NCBI GenBank assembly: GCA_030642565.1
Contig: DAOWNM010000164.1
Coordinates: forward strand, 1 to 6,349
Length of the DNA stretch: 6,349 nt
Origin: Bacteroidota bacterium
GTDB taxonomy: Bacteria > Bacteroidota > Bacteroidia > Bacteroidales > GCA-2748055
Reading direction: 5' to 3'
Numbering within the stretch: the stretch's first letter is position 1; every line of letters starts with the position of its first letter. This document shows, in pieces, positions 1-6,173 of this stretch. Both the position numbers and the translations under genes were made by a program. Below the pieces are notes generated by a model. It saw only the letters and a program-made list of their open reading frames with translations, was not told the DNA's origin and made no database searches.

Positions 1-1
1 C

Positions 2-232
2 ATAAAGCTAAAGAAAGGGGATTCCATCTATCTCTTCTCAGACGGATATCTGGATCAACTGGGAGGCCCGCTAAGAAAAACATACCGCGCCATCAATTTC
101 AGAAAGCTGTTGCTGGAGATTCAGGACCGGCCCATGGGCGAGCAAAAAGTGATCCTGATAGAAAAAATGGCTGCCTGGCAGGGAGAAGTGGAGCAGATTG
201 ATGATGTTCTGGTGATGGGAATCAGGATATAA
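2..232 (+). CDS. SpoIIE/PP2C-type serine/threonine phosphatase, C-terminal end (partial; SiaA-like)
   Basis: This is the last 76 codons of a gene that begins outside the window. Seen in the sequence: an in-frame stretch starting with a G-D-S-I-Y-L-F-S-D-G-Y core (the SDGxxDQ metal-binding motif of SpoIIE phosphatases), then a helix with FRKLLLEIQ, and the closing IDDVLVMGIRI strand, whose paired Asp residues match the family's C-terminal metal-site DD motif. Enzymes of this family dephosphorylate Ser/Thr on small regulatory proteins such as anti-sigma antagonists or SiaC. Its stop codon lies inside the 3' end of the convergent siaC-like gene (11-bp overlap), which supports it being the SiaA-type phosphatase that resets SiaC. 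The N-terminal sensory part is not visible, so the signal it responds to is unknown. Confidence 0.88.
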   Translation: MKLKKGDSIYLFSDGYLDQLGGPLRKTYRAINFRKLLLEIQDRPMGEQKVILIEKMAAWQGEVEQIDDVLVMGIRI

Positions 233-620
233 TATATTCAAAAGTGAGCTTCGACATCCTCGACATCTCCTGGCCCACTTCGAGCATATCTTCATCATCC
301 TCTTCATAGAGCCATTTAATCTTCAGATCAAGTCCAAGTAAATGCAGTGCATTCAAAGATTTAAAAATATCGAGGATATACTTGGCAGAGGTTGAGTTAA
401 AGTACTCGAAATTAAACAGACACTGCAGCCCGGATGTCCGCTGATCATCCTGGAGGCTCTCCTGGGAAGCCGTATAGGCTTCCAACCACTCCAGCACTGG
501 TAGATAAAACTTACGAACATTCTCAGGTCTGGATTCACCCGAGAACTCAAAATTTTTCATCTCCGGATCAAGTACAATAAGTGGTGAGTTAGCCGTTGGT
601 TCGATAGTTAGCTTTTCCAT
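222..620 (-). CDS. siaC: SiaC-family regulatory phosphoprotein (DUF1987)
   Basis: A 132-residue cytosolic protein of the DUF1987/SiaC family, full length for the family. Recognisable parts are the N-terminal strand (LTIEPTANSPLIVLDPE), the ESRPENVRKFYLPVLEWLE segment, the FNFEYFNSTSAKYILDIF motif and a C-terminal helix. In Pseudomonas aeruginosa, SiaC is phosphorylated on a Thr just after the conserved Asn by the kinase SiaB and dephosphorylated by SiaA; the unphosphorylated form binds and activates the diguanylate cyclase SiaD. Here the equivalent site should be among Ser76, Thr77 and Ser78, next to Asn75; I cannot decide which without an alignment. It lies 3 bp downstream of the siaB-like gene and is almost certainly cotranscribed with it. 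Its end overlaps the convergent phosphatase gene by 11 bp. The effector it regulates here is not evident, since no GGDEF gene is in the window. Confidence 0.9.
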   Translation of the reverse strand: MEKLTIEPTANSPLIVLDPEMKNFEFSGESRPENVRKFYLPVLEWLEAYTASQESLQDDQRTSGLQCLFNFEYFNSTSAKYILDIFKSLNALHLLGLDLKIKWLYEEDDEDMLEVGQEMSRMSKLTFEYIIS

Positions 621-623
621 TGG

Positions 624-1136
624 TTATTCTTTAATAGTGATATGCATTGTAAAATAGGAGTGCACCGGACCTGCAGGATCGAAGTGGTAGCGAATATTTT
701 CATCTGTCCGCAATGCCATGGTAATCAGTCCGAGGCCTGCACCACGGTCCCTGTCTGAAGTCTCTTTGTTGATCACCTCCTCATAGAGTGATTTCAGCGC
801 TTTGTCGTCCATCTTGTTTATACGATTCAACTTAAACCTTAGATCGTCTACCTGATCATTCTGAATAAGGTTTCCCGCGCTAACAACAAATTTTCCCTCC
901 TGCTCTTTTACCTGTATCTGTGGAGGCCTTTGTAATATCCGGAGCTTGCCCTGAACAGGAGCGGAATACTTGAAAATATTATCGATCGATTCGACCACAG
1001 TTCCATAAACCCGTTTCCTGACAGGTTTTCTGAGTGCATTAAACTGCCGGGCCGACTTCAGTTGGTTAAGCAACTTCTCCATGGTCTCAAAGGAGATGGA
1101 ACCCTCAAAATCGATAATTGCTTCCTTATTCTCCAT
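624..1136 (-). CDS. siaB: SiaB-family protein kinase (DUF6272)
   Basis: A GHKL-fold kinase of the SiaB family, 170 residues from the ATG at 1136. Seen: an N-box-like ESIDNIFKYS (about residues 49-58), a VSAGNLI segment near 84-90, and the glycine-rich ATP lid DRGAGLGLITMA (about 130-141). SiaB-type kinases phosphorylate SiaC and so oppose the SiaA phosphatase. The gene is followed after 3 bp by siaC, forming a two-gene operon divergent from the ABC exporter. The start is uncertain. A GTG at 1166 would add ten residues (ending SYFDFL), and family members usually have a short helix before the IIDFEG-like first strand, so the longer form is possible. The segment between the two starts contains a run of ten T. 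No clear Shine-Dalgarno precedes either start, as is normal in Bacteroidota. Confidence 0.87.
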   Translation of the reverse strand: MENKEAIIDFEGSISFETMEKLLNQLKSARQFNALRKPVRKRVYGTVVESIDNIFKYSAPVQGKLRILQRPPQIQVKEQEGKFVVSAGNLIQNDQVDDLRFKLNRINKMDDKALKSLYEEVINKETSDRDRGAGLGLITMALRTDENIRYHFDPAGPVHSYFTMHITIKE

Positions 1137-1184
1137 CAGAAAGTCAAAATAAGAAAAAAAAAACACATTTCGGGGGTAACCACT

Positions 1185-1192
1185 TAAATTTG
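1185..1192 (+). promoter_or_regulatory. Putative Bacteroidota -7 element (TAnnTTTG) for the ABC exporter
   Basis: TAAATTTG matches the Bacteroidota primary sigma factor -7 consensus exactly and lies 27 bp before the ATG at 1220, so transcription would start near 1199 with a leader of about 20 nt. No good TTG -33 element is found about 20 bp upstream. The short siaB/ABC intergenic region must hold promoters for both directions; no matching element was found on the minus strand for siaB. Confidence 0.45.
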
Positions 1193-1219
1193 AATATATT
1201 CGTATAGAGACACTAAATC

Positions 1220-4200
1220 ATGAGTGAAGCCATTTTAAAAGCAATGATGCAACTCTTTGCATTAATTGTGGATATCGATGAGATTCAGGAGATATCAAAA
1301 AAGGAGAGAGCCATCATACGTGCATTTCTTTCCCGTCAGTTGAATAGTGAACTTACGGAGAAGTACATGGCCATCTTTGAGAACTACCTGCAACACTATC
1401 ACCATGATACTATTGATAAAGAAAGCATTAGGCGAAAGAAAAGGAGATCCCTTACTGCCGTTCGAATCCTCTCTATATGTGAACAGATCAACGAGGAACT
1501 GGAACAACGGCAGAAGATCTATGTGATCATACAACTGGTGGAATATATTGCATACGGGATTGTAATTCGCGACACAGAACTGGAGTTCCTGCAGACTGTG
1601 GCCACGGCATTCAATCTTGACGAGGAGGAGTACATGCAGATCCTCCATTTTGTAGTATACCCCCTGGAAGAGATGCCTGTTAAGGAGTCTGTATTGCTCA
1701 TCAGCAGTGGTCACGAAGCTGGTGTTAAGGGAGTACATCATATTCATAACCATCACCTTGAGGGTCTGATCTATTTTCTAAATATAACAAGTGTCAACAC
1801 CTATGTACTTCGTTATCAAGGAAAAGAAGATCTGTTCCTGAACGGTCAGCGGATACAGTCGGGAATCACCTACACCTTCGATCACGGATCTTCAGTCAGG
1901 GGACAGAAAATTGATACCATCTACTACACAGATGTGGCCGGAGTTTTCTCTGTTGCCTCTTTCAGTTCACGAATAACCTTTATCGCCAGGGATGTTGAGT
2001 TTCGTTTCAGGAACAGCAGCAACGGGATCCATGGATTTAATTTTAATGAGGAGTCGGGCCGGCTGATAGGAATCATGGGTGGAAGCGGTGTTGGTAAATC
2101 AACACTGCTCAACGTATTAAACGGCAACCTGGAACCACAGCAGGGAGAGATCCTGGTCAACGGGTATAACCTTTATCACGAAAAGGAGAGGCAGCAATTG
2201 AAAGGAGTCATCGGTTTTATTCCCCAGGACGACCTGTTGCTGGAGGAACTGACTGTCAGGCAGAATCTCTATTACAATGCAAAACTTTGCCTGGATAACC
2301 ATGATGAAGCCCAGCTTAATGAAGTGGTCGACCAGGTATTACACGATCTGGATCTATATGAAATCAGGGATCTGAAGGTGGGAAAGCCCCTTAACAAAGT
2401 GATCAGCGGTGGCCAGCGCAAAAGAGTAAATATCGGGCTGGAACTGATCAGGGAACCCTCTGTTCTCTTTGTGGATGAGCCCACATCGGGACTCTCATCA
2501 GTCGACTCTGAAATGGTAATGAACCTTCTGCGGGAACAGGTTTTTAAAGGAAAACTGGTGATTGTGAATATTCACCAACCATCGTCCACTCTATACAAGA
2601 TGTTTGACCGGATCATCTTCCTGGATAAGGGGGGATACCAGATCTATTGCGGGAACCCCTCCGAAGCGGTGGTCTACTTTAAAACTAAAAGCAATCATGC
2701 CAATGCCAATGAGGATCAGTGCATCCGGTGTGGCAATGTGGATCCTGACCAGGTGCTTCAGATCATAGAGGCTAAAATTGTGAATGAACACGGCAAACTC
2801 TCCCGTACCCGGAAAACGAGCCCAAAGGAGTGGTTCGATCTCTTTATAAGCAACAGGAAGAGTCCGCCACAGGAGCCGCCCGGTAAAGAAAAACTTCCCG
2901 ATAATCAATACAGTATTCCCGGACTCCTGAAACAGACTAAAATATTCTTTACCAGGGACCTGCTCACCAAACTCACCAACAAACAGTATATCCTGATCAC
3001 ACTTCTGGAGGCACCCCTTCTGGCAGTGATCATGGGTTATTTTACCAAATATTTCAGTGGCACCTCCGACAATCCTGCAGCTTATGTGTTCCGAAACAAT
3101 GAGAACCTGCCCGCATTCCTGCTGATGAGTGTGGTGGTTTTCCTCTTCCTGGGAATGACCATCAGCTCGGAGGAGATTATCAAGGACCGTAAGATCATAC
3201 AGCGGGAATCCTTTCTAAATTTGAGCAGGGGGAGCTATCTCCACTCCAAGATCCTGATCATGTTCGCCATCTCTGCCTTCCAATCGCTCTCCTATGTATT
3301 GATCGGCAACCTCATCTTCGAAATCAAAGGAATGCTGTTCAGTTACTGGCTGGTTCTCTTCACCACCTCCTGTTTTGCAAATCTTCTGGGTTTGAATATT
3401 TCGGCCGGACTGAACTCTGTGATCACCATCTATATTCTTGTTCCATTCCTTTTGATTCCACAAATCCTCTTTAGCGGGGTACTGGTGAAGTATGACAAAC
3501 TTCACAAAAGCCTTACCAACTATGAATATGTTCCGGTGATTGGTGATATGATGGCCTCCAGATGGGCCTATGAAGCACTGGCCGTAGAACAGTTTAAAAA
3601 CAACAGGTTCCAGAAAGTGTTCTTTGGTATAGAACAGGAGATCAGCAGTGCCGATTACCTGCAGGCTTATCTGATTCCCAAGCTGGAGATCAAACTGAAT
3701 GAATTGCAGCAACGTTTTATTGCAGGCGCTGATCCTGAAAAAACTCATGCGGGGCTGCAAGTTTTATCAAACCAGCTGTCAGAACTGGGGAAACTGGTTC
3801 CTGAGATTCCGGCCTATACGCATGTTGGAGCAGATTTGAGTCCGCTAAATGATTCAACTGTTGTTTCCATTCAAACCTATCTCAAGCGGATAAGCGACCT
3901 GTCACGCAGCAGGGTGGGGAAAGGACAAAAAGAGAAGAACGAAATTAACAAAGCGTTGATTGCGCAACTGGGAGGCCTCCAGGCTTACACCACCTTCAGA
4001 AACAAATACGATAACAAGAGTCTCTCTGAACTGGTGCTGGACCGGTATGCCTACGATAAGGTGGTCGAAAAAGATGGCCGCATGATCAGGAAACATCAAC
4101 CCGCCTATATGAAGCCCACTTCCAGGTTTGGGAGGGCACAGCTATATGCACCCAACAAGCAGTTAGGCAACTTTGAGATTGATACGCTGTGGTACAATGT

Positions 4201-4315
4201 AATCGCCATCTGGCTCTATACCCTGGCGCTTTACCTGACACTCTATCATGATCTTCTTCGAAAAGTGGTTACCTTCTCCGAAACAAGAAGGCTCACTCGG
4301 AAACAAACCACCTGA
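1220..4315 (+). CDS. ABCG-like ABC exporter half-transporter with TerB-like and FHA-like N-terminal modules
   Basis: A 1031-residue fused ATPase-permease. Residues about 1-150 are helical with two acidic repeats (DIDEIQEISKKER and RDTELEFLQTVATAF), resembling a TerB-like domain. Residues about 155-245 look like a degenerate FHA/beta-sandwich (LNGQRIQSG, HGSSVRGQKI). The ABC domain is intact: Walker A GGSGVGKS (287-294), Q-loop Gln336, signature ISGGQRKR (395-402), Walker B VLFVDEP (415-421) and H-loop His452. A linker carries a CxxC pair (Cys501, Cys504). The ABC2-type membrane domain has helices near 590-612, 633-650, 678-702, 706-728, 734-757 and 992-1012. The ABCG-typical re-entrant/connecting segment (RKIIQRESFLNLSRGSYLHSKIL) lies between helices 2 and 3. 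About 230 residues lie between the last two helices, far more than in classical ABCG proteins. It should work as a dimer in the inner membrane; the substrate is unknown. It is divergent from siaBC by 83 bp and overlaps a convergent beta-barrel remnant by 23 bp. Confidence 0.9.
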   Translation: MSEAILKAMMQLFALIVDIDEIQEISKKERAIIRAFLSRQLNSELTEKYMAIFENYLQHYHHDTIDKESIRRKKRRSLTAVRILSICEQINEELEQRQKIYVIIQLVEYIAYGIVIRDTELEFLQTVATAFNLDEEEYMQILHFVVYPLEEMPVKESVLLISSGHEAGVKGVHHIHNHHLEGLIYFLNITSVNTYVLRYQGKEDLFLNGQRIQSGITYTFDHGSSVRGQKIDTIYYTDVAGVFSVASFSSRITFIARDVEFRFRNSSNGIHGFNFNEESGRLIGIMGGSGVGKSTLLNVLNGNLEPQQGEILVNGYNLYHEKERQQLKGVIGFIPQDDLLLEELTVRQNLYYNAKLCLDNHDEAQLNEVVDQVLHDLDLYEIRDLKVGKPLNKVISGGQRKRVNIGLELIREPSVLFVDEPTSGLSSVDSEMVMNLLREQVFKGKLVIVNIHQPSSTLYKMFDRIIFLDKGGYQIYCGNPSEAVVYFKTKSNHANANEDQCIRCGNVDPDQVLQIIEAKIVNEHGKLSRTRKTSPKEWFDLFISNRKSPPQEPPGKEKLPDNQYSIPGLLKQTKIFFTRDLLTKLTNKQYILITLLEAPLLAVIMGYFTKYFSGTSDNPAAYVFRNNENLPAFLLMSVVVFLFLGMTISSEEIIKDRKIIQRESFLNLSRGSYLHSKILIMFAISAFQSLSYVLIGNLIFEIKGMLFSYWLVLFTTSCFANLLGLNISAGLNSVITIYILVPFLLIPQILFSGVLVKYDKLHKSLTNYEYVPVIGDMMASRWAYEALAVEQFKNNRFQKVFFGIEQEISSADYLQAYLIPKLEIKLNELQQRFIAGADPEKTHAGLQVLSNQLSELGKLVPEIPAYTHVGADLSPLNDSTVVSIQTYLKRISDLSRSRVGKGQKEKNEINKALIAQLGGLQAYTTFRNKYDNKSLSELVLDRYAYDKVVEKDGRMIRKHQPAYMKPTSRFGRAQLYAPNKQLGNFEIDTLWYNVIAIWLYTLALYLTLYHDLLRKVVTFSETRRLTRKQTT

Positions 4316-4706
4316 TCCCCAGGGTGAACGAGATCATATTATTATTGATTAACAAAGGTTTCTCGTTGGTCAACGGACTTAAATCGGGCAGGTACTGCAG
4401 TTCTGCAGACAATCCCAGCCGTTGAAGCCTGAACTCAAAGCCCGCACCACAGGTCAGCCCCAGAATCAAACTATTCTGGTCAACCAGCGGATATTCAGAT
4501 CCGGAGCTGTATTTCAACAGGATATCGATCCTTGGACCCAGTATAAAATAGGGAACCAGGGAACCCTGGCCCAGTCGGTATCTTGCCATGGGTGCAAAAG
4601 AGAGATAACTGAAGGTCGAGGTTGTCATCTCCCCCTCATTGACAATGATGCGGTCATGATCCAGGTGATTGACGGTGACCGATTGCGTTCCGGATAAGCA
4701 CTTTGT
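4293..4706 (-). pseudogene. Outer-membrane beta-barrel protein (PorT-like), N-terminally truncated remnant
   Basis: The frame is open from 4706 to a stop at 4293. Alternating-residue strands (FSYLSFAPMARYRL, SLVPYFILGPRIDILL, LILGLTCGAGFEF, LGLSAELQYLPDL) and a closing FTLGIRWFV strand are typical of the C-terminal half of small PorT-like outer-membrane barrels. The only in-frame ATG is at 4628 (111 residues), but homologous-looking sequence (SVTVNHLDHDRIIVNEGE) continues upstream of it to 4706, so that ATG is internal. No signal peptide or N-terminal strands are present in this frame, and a family member would be expected to be about 180-230 residues. Coding-like sequence continues upstream in another frame, suggesting a frameshift near 4695-4706. 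Its stop lies inside the ABC exporter gene (23-bp convergent overlap). A short functional protein starting at 4628 cannot be excluded. Confidence 0.6.
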
Positions 4707-4821
4707 TCAACGCCTCCACAGCAAATTTGGGAGAGAGTATATCATTCAGCATCACCTGGTACTCTCCCAAAGAAAAGAGATGGCCCCCACTGATGGGGAA
4801 GGCTGCCCATGAATAAACACT
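4654..4821 (-). pseudogene. Unassigned coding-like segment between two gene remnants
   Basis: A stop-to-stop stretch of 55 codons in a frame different from both flanking remnants. It reads [18 protein letters not shown], then NDILSPKFAVEALNKVL, with codon choice like the surrounding genes. I do not recognise the family. Dropping one base near 4697 would join AVEALNKVL to SGTQSVTVNHLDHD of the beta-barrel frame, so this may be the upstream part of the same broken gene. At the other end it runs into the point where the ABC ATPase similarity stops. Only one internal ATG (VML) is available as a start, so independent expression is unlikely. Confidence 0.35.
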
Positions 4822-5003
4822 TCACCCGAAGTGGGTCTCAGCAACCCGCACATCATCCTTATGGAGGTGGTTTTACCGGCCCCGTTGGGGCCCAGAAATC
4901 CAAACACCTCCCCCTGTTTTACCTGCAGTGAAAGATGGTCCACAGCTGTTAGCTCCCCGTACCTCTTCACAAGGTCCCTGACTTCAAGTGCAACACGGTC
5001 CAT
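4752..5003 (-). pseudogene. ABC transporter ATP-binding protein, N-terminal fragment (truncated)
   Basis: From the ATG at 5003, 83 residues show the start of a CcmA/DrrA-type ABC ATPase: the A-loop region ([16 protein letters not shown], Tyr15), Walker A GPNGAGKT (residues 38-45) and [17 protein letters not shown]. Similarity ends about residue 67, after which the frame gives an unrelated tail and a stop at 4752. The Q-loop, signature, Walker B and H-loop are absent, while complete proteins are about 230-310 residues, so this cannot hydrolyse ATP. Upstream ATGs at 5021 and 5060 are in frame, but the 5003 start fits the family best. No permease gene accompanies it. A deletion joining this gene to the downstream remnants is the simplest explanation; an assembly or base-call error is the alternative. 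Confidence 0.72.
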
Positions 5004-5089
5004 GCTTGATCCCTGCGTCATATCCAATGGTAAGTTCGTAAATTCAATACTCACAATCAATGTTTCCTCCAGATCATTCGATACTTTGC

Positions 5090-5097
5090 TATCTTTA
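5090..5097 (+). promoter_or_regulatory. Possible -7 element for the superoxide reductase gene
   Basis: TATCTTTA differs from the Bacteroidota TAnnTTTG consensus only at the last base and lies 28 bp before the ATG at 5126, an acceptable spacing. An upstream -33 TTG is not evident at the expected distance, so this is a weak call. Confidence 0.3.
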
Positions 5098-5125
5098 GCA
5101 TACCAAACAAAAAAACAGCAGAGTC

Positions 5126-5515
5126 ATGCCCCGCATTTTTAATCCGGTCGACATTTCCCAGGAAGATAAAGAGATACGAAAAGACTATTTCGATCGCCAT
5201 ACTCCGGTGATCATTTGCGATAACTATGCCAAAGAAGGTGAGAAATTCAGAGTAAAGATCCGCCTGGGAACCGAATACAACCATCCCGACGATCCGGATC
5301 ACTTTATCAACTATATTCAGTTATGGAACCGGGAAACTTTTATCGCCGAGGCCCATTTTGCCCCGGGAACCCTGGGCAACAGACCGGAGCATATGGAGGT
5401 CGATTTTTATATTGTACCCGGAGCTGTGACCATGAACCTGTCGGCTATGTCGGCCTGCACCAAGCATGGATTATGGCAGAGTGAATCCAAAGAGGTGGCC
5501 ATCAGGAAACGATAA
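5126..5515 (+). CDS. Superoxide reductase, one-iron (neelaredoxin-like) type
   Basis: A 129-residue cytosolic protein matching the desulfoferrodoxin/neelaredoxin catalytic domain, which reduces superoxide to hydrogen peroxide without making O2. The full Fe(His)4Cys ligand set is visible: His25 in HTP, His53 and His59 in HPDDPDHF, and Cys111 with His114 in CTKHGLW. The N-terminal desulforedoxin domain with its extra FeCys4 centre is missing, so this is the one-iron class, and the length is normal for that class. The usual Glu-Lys before the first His ligand is Asp23-Arg24 here (DRHTP), a conservative change in the residues that gate the iron and attract superoxide. The electron donor, commonly rubredoxin, is not encoded nearby. 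The gene converges on the lipoprotein gene with only 7 bp between stops. It implies an anaerobe or microaerophile coping with oxygen exposure. Confidence 0.9.
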   Translation: MPRIFNPVDISQEDKEIRKDYFDRHTPVIICDNYAKEGEKFRVKIRLGTEYNHPDDPDHFINYIQLWNRETFIAEAHFAPGTLGNRPEHMEVDFYIVPGAVTMNLSAMSACTKHGLWQSESKEVAIRKR

Positions 5516-5522
5516 TCCCACT

Positions 5523-6065
5523 TTAATCGAACAGCTCTTCTGTCTCCTCGAACAGCTCTTCTGTCTCCTCAAAACCTTCATACCCGGAGGTCCCTATAAA
5601 AGAGACAAATGATATCTTCCACTCCCCGTCTACCTTCTCCAGGTATCGGACCTGAATGCTTTTGATCTCAGTTGTATCATCATCAAAGGCAGAGGTCCAC
5701 TTCTGATCACACAATACAAAGGCAGATTTGGGACAGATCTTCATCCGGTAGTTCGTTTTTTCAACATTGATGTGCAGGTCAATACCCAGATCGTCCTCTG
5801 TCTCATCCCCAGTCATATGTTTTGAAACCTCCTCCCAACCTTCTGCGAACACATAATTATCTGCGCCCGCGGTTAACCGGATATTCGTGGAATCCTGCAC
5901 ATGTGTTGAATACATCGCCTCAAAATCCCGATCAATATAAGTCTGTGTCTCCGTGTTCATTACCTCAATAATGGCAGCTTTTTCCTTTTCATAGTCAATG
6001 GCTTTTTCACAGCCTGTAACTGCAAATGCTGCAATAATTAGAGCCGAAAGAATTGTGTATCTCAT
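5523..6065 (-). CDS. Small NTF2-like (SnoaL/DUF4440-type) lipoprotein
   Basis: A 180-residue secreted lipoprotein. Residues 1-18 are a signal peptide with a lipobox V-T-G-Cys19, so it is probably acylated at Cys19 and membrane anchored. Residues after the cysteine are not a clear Bacteroidota surface-export signal, so inner-leaflet or periplasmic exposure is as likely as surface display. The mature part has the layout of nuclear-transport-factor-2 folds: an initial helix (AAIIEVMNTETQTYIDRDFEAMYSTH), a region with FAEGWEEVSKH, and two closing strands (IQVRYLEKVDG, EWKISFVSFIG). Such proteins often bind small ligands, but no catalytic residues can be assigned. The C-terminus ends in two copies of an acidic EETEELF unit made by a 21-bp DNA duplication. 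Two cysteines (in ICPKSAFVLC) might form a disulfide. The function is unknown. Confidence 0.8.
   Translation of the reverse strand: MRYTILSALIIAAFAVTGCEKAIDYEKEKAAIIEVMNTETQTYIDRDFEAMYSTHVQDSTNIRLTAGADNYVFAEGWEEVSKHMTGDETEDDLGIDLHINVEKTNYRMKICPKSAFVLCDQKWTSAFDDDTTEIKSIQVRYLEKVDGEWKISFVSFIGTSGYEGFEETEELFEETEELFD
5527..5568 (-). repeat. Two perfect tandem copies of a 21-bp unit
   Basis: Bases 5527-5547 and 5548-5568 are identical. The unit is a multiple of three and encodes EETEELF in the lipoprotein C-terminus, just before the stop codon, so copy-number change would lengthen or shorten the acidic tail without shifting the frame. Confidence 0.93.
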
Positions 6066-6162
6066 GATTTAAGTTGTTAGGTTAATGTTTTATGAAGGCT
6101 AAGTAGCCCGCCATCCCGTCTTTGCAAAATACAACAATGCGCTGTTAAAGTCAATTTATTAT

Positions 6163-6170
6163 TACATTTG
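6163..6170 (+). promoter_or_regulatory. Putative -7 element (TAnnTTTG) directly before the 7TM-DISM gene
   Basis: TACATTTG matches the Bacteroidota -7 consensus exactly but ends only 3 bp before the first ATG (6174). Transcription would be expected to start around 6176-6178, at or inside the first two ATG codons, implying a leaderless message starting near the second ATG (6177). A chance match in this AT-rich stretch is possible. Confidence 0.35.
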
Positions 6171-6173
6171 CTT

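Noticed and set aside
1736..1759. Histidine-rich cluster (H173-H179) in the exporter as a metal-binding site
   Set aside because: It coincides with an FHA-like strand-turn region where one or two histidines are expected; without a second ligand cluster or conservation data, metal binding is not supported.
3215..3760. 181-codon open frame on the minus strand within the ABC exporter gene
   Set aside because: It lies fully opposite an intact, motif-rich gene, has no recognisable domain, and reads as low-quality shadow sequence; the same applies to the antisense frames at 1295-1756 and 2591-2908.
4422..4697. 91-codon plus-strand open frame opposite the beta-barrel remnant
   Set aside because: The opposite strand shows clear beta-barrel strand patterns in this interval, while this frame shows no domain and is best explained as a shadow.
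4831..5142. 103-codon plus-strand open frame opposite the truncated ABC ATPase
   Set aside because: It mirrors the Walker A region of the ABC fragment on the other strand and runs into the superoxide reductase start; no domain is seen.
5510..5530. Bidirectional terminator between the superoxide reductase and lipoprotein genes
   Set aside because: Only 7 bp separate the stops and no GC-rich inverted repeat followed by T or A runs is visible.
6121..6139. Possible minus-strand promoter for the lipoprotein gene (TATTTTGCAAAG)
   Set aside because: The spacing inside the element is one base short of TAnnTTTG, and it could equally be a chance TTTGCAAA palindrome.
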